Assembly: GCA_035606355.1 (NCBI GenBank)
Contig: DATNFO010000043.1
Coordinates: 120,824 to 184,823, forward strand
Source: Sulfopaludibacter sp035606355
Lineage (GTDB): Bacteria; Acidobacteriota; Terriglobia; Bryobacterales; Bryobacteraceae
Direction of reading: 5' to 3'
Length of the DNA stretch: 64,000 nt
A program made the translations under genes and the position numbers. The notes beneath the pieces were generated by a model. It made no database searches and was not told where the DNA came from. It worked only from the letters and a program-made list of their open reading frames with translations. Positions 7,089 to 14,987 of this stretch are shown here, in pieces (position 1 is the stretch's first letter; every line of letters begins with the position of its first letter).

Positions 7089-7787
7089 ATGATCCGATTT
7101 GTGACTTTCCGCGGACTGGTTCTGTTCGACATTGATGGCACGCTCGTGAGGCGCGCCGGTCCGCATCATCGCGAGGCGCTGGTGCAAGGCATCCGCAGCG
7201 TAACCGGTTTCGACTCGACGACAGAAGGCATTCCCGTGCAAGGGATGTTGGACCCGGACATCATCCGCATCATGCTGCGGAAGGCGGGAGCGCCGCCGCA
7301 GGTTGCGCGCGCGCAGATGGCGCGAATTCAGCGGGCCGCCGAAGACTATTACCTGCGGGTGTGCCCCGCGCTCCATGACAAGCATTGCCCGGGCGTGGAA
7401 CAGTTGCTCGCCAGACTCGCCGGTGAGCGGCTGCTGCTGGCGCTTGTGACGGGGAACCTGACGCGCATTGGCTGGCGCAAGCTGAACCGCGCAGGCCTCG
7501 ACGGCTATTTTCATTACGGAGCGTTTGGCGAGATGGCGAAGACGAGAGCCGGCCTGGCGAAACTGGCAATCAGAACGGCCCTCGTTCAATCCTGGATTGC
7601 CCGAGATGCGCCGATTTCGCTGATCGGCGACGCGCCGCCGGACATTCAAGCTGCGCGGGAAAACGGAATCCGCTCGGTCGCAGTCAAAACCGGAATTACG
7701 CCACCCGAGGAACTGGAAAGGCTCAAACCGGACGTTCTGCTGGACGACCTGAGGAAGGTAACGACCGGTCTCCTGACCGGTCGCTAA
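7089..7787 (+). CDS. HAD-superfamily hydrolase (phosphatase)
   Basis: All four HAD motifs are visible in this 232-residue protein: motif I 'FDIDGTL' near the N-terminus, motif II 'VTGN', a motif III lysine in 'AKTRAGLAK' and motif IV 'LIGDAPPDIQAA'. The layout, with a helical cap after motif I, fits phosphoglycolate-phosphatase-like enzymes. The substrate is unknown. The ATG at 7089 lies 30 bp from the divergent aguB start; a GTG at 7101 is possible. The last codons ('TTGLLTGR') are encoded by a copy of the ACCGGTC palindromic repeat, so the original C-terminus may have been changed by it. Confidence 0.85.
   Translation: MIRFVTFRGLVLFDIDGTLVRRAGPHHREALVQGIRSVTGFDSTTEGIPVQGMLDPDIIRIMLRKAGAPPQVARAQMARIQRAAEDYYLRVCPALHDKHCPGVEQLLARLAGERLLLALVTGNLTRIGWRKLNRAGLDGYFHYGAFGEMAKTRAGLAKLAIRTALVQSWIARDAPISLIGDAPPDIQAARENGIRSVAVKTGITPPEELERLKPDVLLDDLRKVTTGLLTGR
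7763..7782. repeat. REP-like palindrome, copy 2 (forms the 3' end of the HAD gene)
   Basis: GACCGGTC-TCCT-GACCGGTC followed by GCTAACT. The TAA inside the repeat is the stop codon of the HAD gene. The GC-rich first hairpin seen in copy 1 is absent here. Confidence 0.65.
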
Positions 7788-7811
7788 CTTGTGCGTAGCG
7801 AAGCGCCGCGC

Positions 7812-8471
7812 CTACTTCTTGGTTAAAGGCGAATCGCCTGCGCCCCCGAACTGTCCTTTACGCCCCTTCATATCGCGATCGAACTGGCCGTCCGTCTGGC
7901 CGGTGCTCTTGCGGCTGGGGTCGAGCGGTTTATGCACGCCGTGCATCCCTGCATTTGCAATATTCCGCGGCTTGTGCGCTTTTTTTCCGGGCATGACTAT
8001 CTCCACCTTTTCTTGGGCATCAAGGTTGCCAGCGGACGTTCCCGAACGTTTCTCTTTCAGCAACTGCCGCAAAGCCGCGGTCGCGACGCGGTGGCACTTC
8101 AGGCACAATGTCCGGATATTGGAAAGGTCGCACTCACCGCCGCCCTGGGCGACGGGCCGGATGTGATCCGCGTCCCATAACGACTTCCGGCGTCCCCACT
8201 CGTCTTCGAATTCGCGCCGCGCGGCGAAATCGAGCTTGCGCTTGCTCTTGCGCACCGCTTCCGTATCCAGCCCGCACAGCGCGCACACGCCGCGGTCCCG
8301 CTCGAAGACTTTGTCGCGCAAGTATCCGGGGTCGGTGCGCAGCTTCCATTCGTGCACGCACGCTTCGCCGCAAAACGTGAACCGCCCCTTCGGAACCGCC
8401 GACCCGCACCACCGGCAATGGCCCCGCGTGCGCTTCACCCATCCGCCGGAAGTGGCGCGGCGCGTGCTCAC
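7812..8471 (-). CDS. HNH endonuclease-domain protein
   Basis: The 219-residue protein begins with a zinc-ribbon-like pair 'CRWCG...FCGEAC'. A classical HNH nuclease domain follows ('CALCGLD', 'WDADHIRPV', 'LSNIRTLCLKCHRVAT') with His-Asn-His and two CxxC zinc motifs. The tail is basic and disordered. The GTG at 8471 overlaps the pheT stop (GTGA), so it is probably co-translated with pheT; the frame continues upstream only as an antisense-free shadow of pheT. No restriction methyltransferase, intron or phage gene is adjacent. The DNA target and role are unknown. Confidence 0.82.
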   Translation of the reverse strand: MSTRRATSGGWVKRTRGHCRWCGSAVPKGRFTFCGEACVHEWKLRTDPGYLRDKVFERDRGVCALCGLDTEAVRKSKRKLDFAARREFEDEWGRRKSLWDADHIRPVAQGGGECDLSNIRTLCLKCHRVATAALRQLLKEKRSGTSAGNLDAQEKVEIVMPGKKAHKPRNIANAGMHGVHKPLDPSRKSTGQTDGQFDRDMKGRKGQFGGAGDSPLTKK

Positions 8472-10777
8472 ACCCTCAGCTTGTACCCCTGCGCCTGCAT
8501 GCCCGCGATGATGCTCTCGCGAATGCCGGTGATCTCGTCGCTCGAAAGCGTTCGCTCGGGCGACCCGACGGTGACCCGATACGACACGCTCTTCTCGCCC
8601 GCCTCCAGCGGCTTGCCCGAGTACTCGCGCAGCCACTCGATGGACTCCAGCAGCGGACCCGCAAACGAAGCAATCCGCCGCTGCAAATCGCCGGCGAACT
8701 CGCGCGAAGCCGCCACTACGGAGAGATCGAATGCGCTTGAAGGATAGCGCCGCACCGGCACGTATTTGATGTCGGCCGCGCACAACGATTCCACGATCCC
8801 CAGATCCAGATCCAAAACCGCCGCGCGCCCGGCTTCCACCAACGATGGATGCAACTCGAACAACCGCCCGACGTCCCGGCCGCGCCACGCCACCACTGCG
8901 GCCCGCGCCGGATGCTCGTACGCGTGCGCTTCCGCCGGCCGGACTTCCACCGCGGGCATGAGACATTCCGCGACGCGCTTCAACTCGAACAGACCCGCCG
9001 CGCCATCCCCCGATTTTGCATACAGCGCAGCTACCGCGTGGGGAATCTCGTCCGGCAGTCCCTCGCCGCGCTTATGAATCTCGAGCCCGATTTCAAAGAG
9101 GCGGAAATTTTCGAAATGCTTGACGTTCTCCTGGATGTTGTTCAGCACCTGCGGCAGCAGACTGGTCCGCATCAGCGCCTGGTCCGAGGCGATGGGATTC
9201 AGCACGCGTACATGCTGCTCCTGCGTCAATCCGAACTTCGCGGCTGCTTCCTCGCTCAGGAACGAGTAGTTGTACACCTCGGTGAAGCCCTCATCCACAA
9301 GCACATTCCGAACCTCATGATGAAACTTCCGGCGCGGATTCGCCGGCGGGACGGACGCGGCGACCAGGGGAGCCTGCGGCGGAATGGAATCGTATCCGAT
9401 CATCCGCCCGACCTCTTCCACCAGGTCATCTTTGATCGAAACGTCCTTCGTCGCACGCCAGGAAGGCACCGTCACCGAGAACACGCCCGGCCGGGCTTCG
9501 CTGACGCCGAATTCTAGACTCTCCAGAATCCGCCGGACCTCATCGGCGGCGATGCTGCGCCCCAGTTTGCGCTCCAGCCACTCCAGCGGAAGCTCGATGG
9601 GAGGAGGCGGCGCGATCTCCCGCTTCGCGTCCATCACTCCGCCGGTCACGCGCACGCCCGGCGAAATCTCCTGTAACAGTTCAATGGCGCGTGCGATGCC
9701 GCGCACCGTGTTCGCCGGATCCTGCGCCTTCTCAAATCGAATCGACGCGTCGGTGCGCAGCTTGATCGCGGACGAGGTTTTGCGGACGCTCGCGGCGTTG
9801 AAGTTCGCGCTCTCCAGCACCACCCGCGTAGTCTGGTCGTTGATGGAGCTTCGGTCGCCGCCGATCACGCCGGCCAGCGCCACCGCACCATCGGCGTCCG
9901 CGATCACCAGATTCGACGGATCGAGCGTGTAGTGCTCGTCGTTGAGCGCTTTGAAGTCCTCGCCGGCCTTCGCGCGCCGTACCGTGATGACGCCGCCGCG
10001 CAAAATGCCGGCATCGAACGCGTGCATCGGCTGCGCCAATTCCGCCATGACGTAGTTCGTCATATCCACGATGTTGTTGATCGGGTTCAGCCCGATCGCC
10101 ATCAGGCGCTCCTGCAGCCACAGCGGCGAAGGCTGCACCTTCACGTTCTCGAAAACCAGCGCCGAATAGCGCGGGCACAGATCGTAATCCTCAATCTTCA
10201 CGTGGATCGCGGGGGCGCCGGTTGGCAGCAGTTCCAATCGTGCCGGGTCTTTCAACTTGCCGCCCGCAATCGCCGCTACTTCGCGCGCCATGCCGTGGTG
10301 TCCCCAAAGGTCCGGCCGGTGCGTGATGCTCTTGTTATCGATCTCGATAACGGAATCCGGCGCGCACCCGGGAATCGGCGACCCCACCTGCGCATCCAGC
10401 TCGATGATGCCGGAGTGATCCTTGTTGATGCCTAATTCTGCCGCCGACCCGAGCATGCCGTCGCTCTCCACGCCGCCGATGGTCTTCTTGCCGAGAGGCA
10501 CATACGCCGTCAGCACGCCCGGGCGGCAGTTCGGAGCGCCGCACACCACCGTTTTCGTGCCGTAGCCGCCCGCGTCCACCACCGCTTTCACATTGTGCGA
10601 ACCAGGGATCGGCTCCACGCTTTCAACGCGGGCCACGCAAGCGGCGCCGAGCAATTCACCGTAGGGCTCAATGCCTTCGCACTCCGCCGTCTTCATCGTG
10701 ATGAGACGCTCCAGCGCGGCCGGCGGCACTTCCATGCCGGGAACGAATTCGCGAATCCAGTTGTATGAGAACTTCAA
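8468..10777 (-). CDS. pheT: Phenylalanyl-tRNA synthetase beta subunit
   Basis: This 769-residue chain has the full bacterial domain order. It starts with 'MKFSYNWIREFV', then the EMAP-like tRNA-binding domain ('CVARVESVEPIPGSHNVKAV'), the B3/B4 editing region ('ENVKVQPSPLWLQERL'), the B5 domain, the catalytic-like core and the C-terminal FDX-ACB domain ending 'GYKLRV'. It forms an alpha2-beta2 heterotetramer with PheS and charges tRNA-Phe. The start is 2 bp after the pheS stop, and the HNH gene overlaps its end. Confidence 0.97.
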   Translation of the reverse strand: MKFSYNWIREFVPGMEVPPAALERLITMKTAECEGIEPYGELLGAACVARVESVEPIPGSHNVKAVVDAGGYGTKTVVCGAPNCRPGVLTAYVPLGKKTIGGVESDGMLGSAAELGINKDHSGIIELDAQVGSPIPGCAPDSVIEIDNKSITHRPDLWGHHGMAREVAAIAGGKLKDPARLELLPTGAPAIHVKIEDYDLCPRYSALVFENVKVQPSPLWLQERLMAIGLNPINNIVDMTNYVMAELAQPMHAFDAGILRGGVITVRRAKAGEDFKALNDEHYTLDPSNLVIADADGAVALAGVIGGDRSSINDQTTRVVLESANFNAASVRKTSSAIKLRTDASIRFEKAQDPANTVRGIARAIELLQEISPGVRVTGGVMDAKREIAPPPPIELPLEWLERKLGRSIAADEVRRILESLEFGVSEARPGVFSVTVPSWRATKDVSIKDDLVEEVGRMIGYDSIPPQAPLVAASVPPANPRRKFHHEVRNVLVDEGFTEVYNYSFLSEEAAAKFGLTQEQHVRVLNPIASDQALMRTSLLPQVLNNIQENVKHFENFRLFEIGLEIHKRGEGLPDEIPHAVAALYAKSGDGAAGLFELKRVAECLMPAVEVRPAEAHAYEHPARAAVVAWRGRDVGRLFELHPSLVEAGRAAVLDLDLGIVESLCAADIKYVPVRRYPSSAFDLSVVAASREFAGDLQRRIASFAGPLLESIEWLREYSGKPLEAGEKSVSYRVTVGSPERTLSSDEITGIRESIIAGMQAQGYKLRV

Positions 10778-10779
10778 GG

Positions 10780-11802
10780 CTAGAACTGCTCCAGGAATCT
10801 GAGATCGCCGCCCTGCAATTGGCGTATATCGTCAATGCCGTACCGCATCATCACCAGCCGGGTGAGGCCGAGGCCGAACGCGAAACCGTTCCACTGCTCG
10901 GGGTCTATGCCGCTCATGCGCAGAACGTGCGGATTCACCAGGCCGCACGGCAACAGCTCCACCCAACCGCTCTGCTTGCAGACCGGACACCCCGAACCAC
11001 CGCAAATCAGGCACTGTATATCGAGCTCGAAGCCGGGCTCGACGAACGGAAAATATCCGGGCCGCAGCCGCACCGTGACATCGCGCTTGAAGATGGCGGT
11101 CAGCAGCGTCTTCATGAAATACAGCAGATGCGCCACGGAAACGTCGCGATCGATCATCATGCCTTCGAGCTGATAAAACGTATGCTCGTGCGAGGCGTCC
11201 ACGCTTTCATTGCGGAACACGCGCCCCGGCGCGATCATACGCAGCGGCGGACCCAGCCGCTCCATGCCGCGCACCTGCACAGGCGATGTGTGGGTGCGCA
11301 GCAGGTTGCCGCCATCGAGCCAGAACGTGTCCTGCATGTCGCGAGCCGGATGGTCCGGGGGTATGTTGAGCGCGTCGAAGTTGTGATACTCGGTCTCCAC
11401 TTCGGGACCATCCAAAACGGCAAAGCCCAGCGAACTGAACAGCTCTTCGAGTTCGCGCTGAATGCGCGTGATGGGATGCAGGTGACCGCGGCGTGGACCG
11501 GGCGCGGGCAGCGTCAAATCGAGCCACTCCGCATCGAGCCGCGCGTTCAGCGCTGCAGCTTCCAGTGCCTGTTTGCGCTGTTCGAGGGCCGCTTCCAGCT
11601 TCTGCTTCGCGCCGTTGATCACCTTGCCGAATTGCGCGCGCTCTTCCGGAGACAGCTTGCCCATCTCCTTGCCGGCCTGCGCCAGCGGACCCTTGCGGCC
11701 GAGCGCATCCACCCGCACTGCTTCGAGCTCTTCGATAGTGGCCGCCGAAGCGATTCGAGCCAGAGAACGCGCCTCCAGCTCCTGTATGGATTCTGCAAGC
11801 AT
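10780..11802 (-). CDS. pheS: Phenylalanyl-tRNA synthetase alpha subunit
   Basis: This is the catalytic chain of PheRS. The N-terminal coiled coil is followed by class II motifs: 'GFAVLDGPEVE', 'RTHTSPVQVRGM', motif 2 'GRVFRNESVDASH' and motif 3 'FGLGLTRLVMMRYGI'. A Cys-rich insertion 'CLICGGSGCPVC' lies between them, as in several bacterial forms. The ATG at 11802 (340 residues) is chosen over an in-frame TTG at 11814. A TACAAT box overlaps that TTG (11814-11819, minus strand). PheST are adjacent as usual. Confidence 0.96.
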   Translation of the reverse strand: MLAESIQELEARSLARIASAATIEELEAVRVDALGRKGPLAQAGKEMGKLSPEERAQFGKVINGAKQKLEAALEQRKQALEAAALNARLDAEWLDLTLPAPGPRRGHLHPITRIQRELEELFSSLGFAVLDGPEVETEYHNFDALNIPPDHPARDMQDTFWLDGGNLLRTHTSPVQVRGMERLGPPLRMIAPGRVFRNESVDASHEHTFYQLEGMMIDRDVSVAHLLYFMKTLLTAIFKRDVTVRLRPGYFPFVEPGFELDIQCLICGGSGCPVCKQSGWVELLPCGLVNPHVLRMSGIDPEQWNGFAFGLGLTRLVMMRYGIDDIRQLQGGDLRFLEQF

Positions 11803-11831
11803 GGGAATTTTCAATTGTAGCTTGCTGCGCG

Positions 11832-14800
11832 CTATTGGAGCAGATTCAAATACTGCGAATGACCGATGTTCGGAGCCTTGGCGCCCGCTCCAAACGCGGC
11901 TGCCGCTTTGTCTCGCTCGCCGAGCGCGCGCAGCAGCAGGGCCTGTGAAAAGAGCAGAATCCCTTGCCTGTCCGCTGGCGTCTTGGCAAGCGCCGCCGCC
12001 ACGGTCTTCAAAGCCGCCTCCTCCTGCGCGCGGCCCGCGCGGTCATCGGCAATCGCCGCCGCCAGCGCGGGAAACGCGAAATCCTCGCTCTCCACCGGTT
12101 CACTCAGTGTGGCGACCTTCGCCAGGCGCCGGCGCGCCGCCTTCTGATCTCCGCACGCCGATTCGGCGCCCGCCAGATAATACTGGAACCGCGCACGCTT
12201 CATGAACTGCTCGAAACCGTACAACGTAAACGGCAGCGATTTATCCTCATCGCCGATCGTGTCCAGCCCCTTGAATACCGCCTCACACTGGTGCGCCGCA
12301 GCCATAGCCCGCAAGCGGAGTAACTGTAATTCGATATAGGCGTACCTTACGTCATCGGGCTCATGGTCATCGGGAAAATTCGTGCTGGTGAACAGCGAGA
12401 GCGCAGCCTGCAACTGCCCCTGCGAGGCGCGCACCAATGCCAGCGCCGCGACTTCATGCGTGCCCACCGCGGGCAGACTTTTCTCCGTTCCGCCGGCCGC
12501 TTTTGCCGAGGGAGCCGGGGACTTCCGGAGCGCCTGCTCGATCGCCTTCTGCACCGCCGCCGGATCTGTCTTCACGGTTTCGCGGATGACTGCGTTTGCG
12601 GCCGCCTCGTTGTGTTTCAACTGCCTCAGAACTTCCGCAAGCAGCGGTCGCACCATCGGAAGCCGCTGCGCCTGTGCGGTCGCGACCGTCCATTCTCCGA
12701 TCACGGGATCGATCATGCCGCTGTCCAACTCGAACAGCCCGAGCAGCCAATGCGCCACTGCATCGTCGCGATTCGCGGCGACCGCGCTATAGAGCGGCAG
12801 GAATGACGACGCGCGGTGAGGAAACACGTACAGCACCGGCAGTCCCGCTGCACGTTTGCGGTCCAGTTCCGGCGACTCTCCGGCTTTGACGCGCGCATAC
12901 GCGGCATAATAGGCGACCAGCGGATTCTCCTGCGGCAACACCTTCCCGGGTTCCTTCTGATTCGGCGGAACGGGATCGTATTTTCGTGTGAGCACGTTCA
13001 CGGCATCCGGCCAGGCGCCGGCCGCGAGATACTCATCCGCTACGTCCAACACACGTTCGGGATCGGCGCCGAGATGCGTCCAAACCTCGTCGTCCTTCGC
13101 GCCCTGGCGCACCGCCTCGACGCGCAGCAAAGAGTTCCACGGAGCAACTACGCGCCACCGCTCCAACTCAGCGCGTGCGGCATCCTTCTGTCCGGAAACT
13201 CGCAGCCAGATAATCCGAGCCTCCGCAGCTTCGAACAATCCTGGCGCGTTCTTCGCTAGCTCCCCGAGCTCGGCCAGGGCCCGTTTTGCCTGAGCCGTGC
13301 GGCTGTGCGCTTCGGCGAGTTCCAAACGCGCTGCAACTCCGAGCAGGGGATCCTGGATGGCAGCGGCGAAATTTTGTTCAGCGGCGCCGTCCCGCCCGAG
13401 CGCCGCCTGCGCCACTGCAAGGTAGTAATGCACCTCAGCGTCATGAGGCAGAGCGGCTGCCGTTTGATCCAGCATCGCCACAGCAGCGGCGAAGCTATGC
13501 CGGATCACCAGCAGGCGCCCCAACGACTTTTTTGCCTCAACATTGTCCGGCGATTTGGCCAGCGACGCGCGCCAATAATCCTCCTGTTTCTGCAAGCGGC
13601 CATTGAGCTCGAATGTGTCCGGCGGCTCCGCGGCTGCGGGTTGCGCACCGAGTTTCACCGCTTCCGCCGAAATTGCATCGTACGGCGCTTCGGAATGCGC
13701 CAGCAGCACCTTCCCCGCACTGTCGCGCAGTTCCAGCCGGTAGACGCGCCCTGGAGCGGCGTTGTCGATTTTTTTCGCGAAGACTGCGCCGGGCTGAAGA
13801 TCGGCCGTTTCATCCAGGGCTGAAACATCGCCACTCGATACGCGCAGATGCGCCTTTTCGAAGCGCCGCGTCACGTTCAACTCCACCAGGATCGTGTTCC
13901 CGGCTCGCTCCCAGTGCAAAATAGCGTCCGCCGTGGCGCGCGTGATTCCGCCGAGAGCCCGCGCGGGCAGCCAATAGTCCGTGAAGCTGCGGCCGCTGTG
14001 CGGCGGCAGAAACTCGAATGTCTCCTGATCCTGAAACAGGCCGGCCTGAATCTCGATCAAGCGCGAGCCATCGTCCACCAAAGCGGCCTCTCCGGTAGTA
14101 TCGTTCGAGCCCCACGCCCAGATCTTTTTGCCCTTCACTACGGCCGGGTCGGCGACGTGCACAGTCGCGGTCTTGCTGCCTGCGTGATAGACGGCGAAAA
14201 ACGGCTCGCGGCTCTGGTACGCGAACAGTCCTAACTGGTCTCGGATGTTTGCCACTATGCTTCTGTCTACACCGCCCGAGACCGGCCACGCCTCCAGCGC
14301 CGTGCCGCCATGCGTCGACATCACGTGCGCGGGAACGACAAAGCGTGTCCCGGGTTCGACGGCGATCTCCGCATTGTTCCACCAATAGTAAGGCTGCCGC
14401 ACGGATGTGGGATTGGAGAGCGTCACGTTTTGTTCCAGCACCGCGCGCCCGGTGCGCAGGACGTATTGCACCACCCAGCGAAGGCCGGTCACGCGATCGG
14501 TCGTGCTCAGCCAAACGGCGGCCGAGCCTTTGTCCTGGCGGAAAGCGAAATCCGCCGGCGAAACATTATCGCGGCTATGCGCAAACGCAAAGCTCGTCTC
14601 TATGCCGAACGCCGCAAGCGCGTTGCGTGTATACCCGATGCCCTTCTTGATGACGGGATTCCCATAGAACATCGGGTGACCGCTGAGTTTATCGATGCAC
14701 GTATACAGCCGGCCGCCCACGTCCGGAAGGAAGGAACACGCCAGGTATTCGTTTTCGATGTTGATGCGGCGCCACGCTTCAGGACTCGGGCTCTTGCTCA

Positions 14801-14978
14801 GCGGATTGCGCGTGGTGTACGGATACCATGCGCGATATTCGGAGAGCGCATCGAGCATCGGAGAGGTATCGGGCGGCGCCTCCGGGTACGTGGGCAGCGT
14901 AATGGAGTCTTCCCAGGCGCGCGGCTGCCCATGTAGAGCCCCTGCCACGAGAATCGCGATCAGCAGCGCGCGCCTCAT
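11832..14978 (-). CDS. Secreted DUF5107-domain protein with TPR region
   Basis: The 1048-residue protein has a signal peptide, then a roughly 350-residue beta-rich domain with 'IENEYLACSFLPDVGGRLY' and 'DKLSGHPMFYGNPVIKKG', motifs typical of DUF5107. Tetratricopeptide-like repeats fill most of the remainder (from about residue 440). DUF5107 proteins resemble carbohydrate-active (galactose-mutarotase-like) folds, but no activity is established. The start lies 10 bp after the UPF0182 stop, so the two form an operon. It probably acts in the periplasm on a sugar polymer; that is inference from the fold class. Confidence 0.78.
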   Translation of the reverse strand: MRRALLIAILVAGALHGQPRAWEDSITLPTYPEAPPDTSPMLDALSEYRAWYPYTTRNPLSKSPSPEAWRRINIENEYLACSFLPDVGGRLYTCIDKLSGHPMFYGNPVIKKGIGYTRNALAAFGIETSFAFAHSRDNVSPADFAFRQDKGSAAVWLSTTDRVTGLRWVVQYVLRTGRAVLEQNVTLSNPTSVRQPYYWWNNAEIAVEPGTRFVVPAHVMSTHGGTALEAWPVSGGVDRSIVANIRDQLGLFAYQSREPFFAVYHAGSKTATVHVADPAVVKGKKIWAWGSNDTTGEAALVDDGSRLIEIQAGLFQDQETFEFLPPHSGRSFTDYWLPARALGGITRATADAILHWERAGNTILVELNVTRRFEKAHLRVSSGDVSALDETADLQPGAVFAKKIDNAAPGRVYRLELRDSAGKVLLAHSEAPYDAISAEAVKLGAQPAAAEPPDTFELNGRLQKQEDYWRASLAKSPDNVEAKKSLGRLLVIRHSFAAAVAMLDQTAAALPHDAEVHYYLAVAQAALGRDGAAEQNFAAAIQDPLLGVAARLELAEAHSRTAQAKRALAELGELAKNAPGLFEAAEARIIWLRVSGQKDAARAELERWRVVAPWNSLLRVEAVRQGAKDDEVWTHLGADPERVLDVADEYLAAGAWPDAVNVLTRKYDPVPPNQKEPGKVLPQENPLVAYYAAYARVKAGESPELDRKRAAGLPVLYVFPHRASSFLPLYSAVAANRDDAVAHWLLGLFELDSGMIDPVIGEWTVATAQAQRLPMVRPLLAEVLRQLKHNEAAANAVIRETVKTDPAAVQKAIEQALRKSPAPSAKAAGGTEKSLPAVGTHEVAALALVRASQGQLQAALSLFTSTNFPDDHEPDDVRYAYIELQLLRLRAMAAAHQCEAVFKGLDTIGDEDKSLPFTLYGFEQFMKRARFQYYLAGAESACGDQKAARRRLAKVATLSEPVESEDFAFPALAAAIADDRAGRAQEEAALKTVAAALAKTPADRQGILLFSQALLLRALGERDKAAAAFGAGAKAPNIGHSQYLNLLQ

Positions 14979-14987
14979 ACCAGTACT

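Noticed and set aside
7059..7649. Extension of the aguB frame over the divergent HAD gene
   Set aside because: No nitrilase motif before 'FRIGLIQMS', and a real HAD gene with all four motifs occupies the other strand.
8472..8966. Extension of the HNH frame into pheT
   Set aside because: It is an Arg/Gly-rich shadow of pheT in another frame; the GTG overlapping the pheT stop is the natural start.
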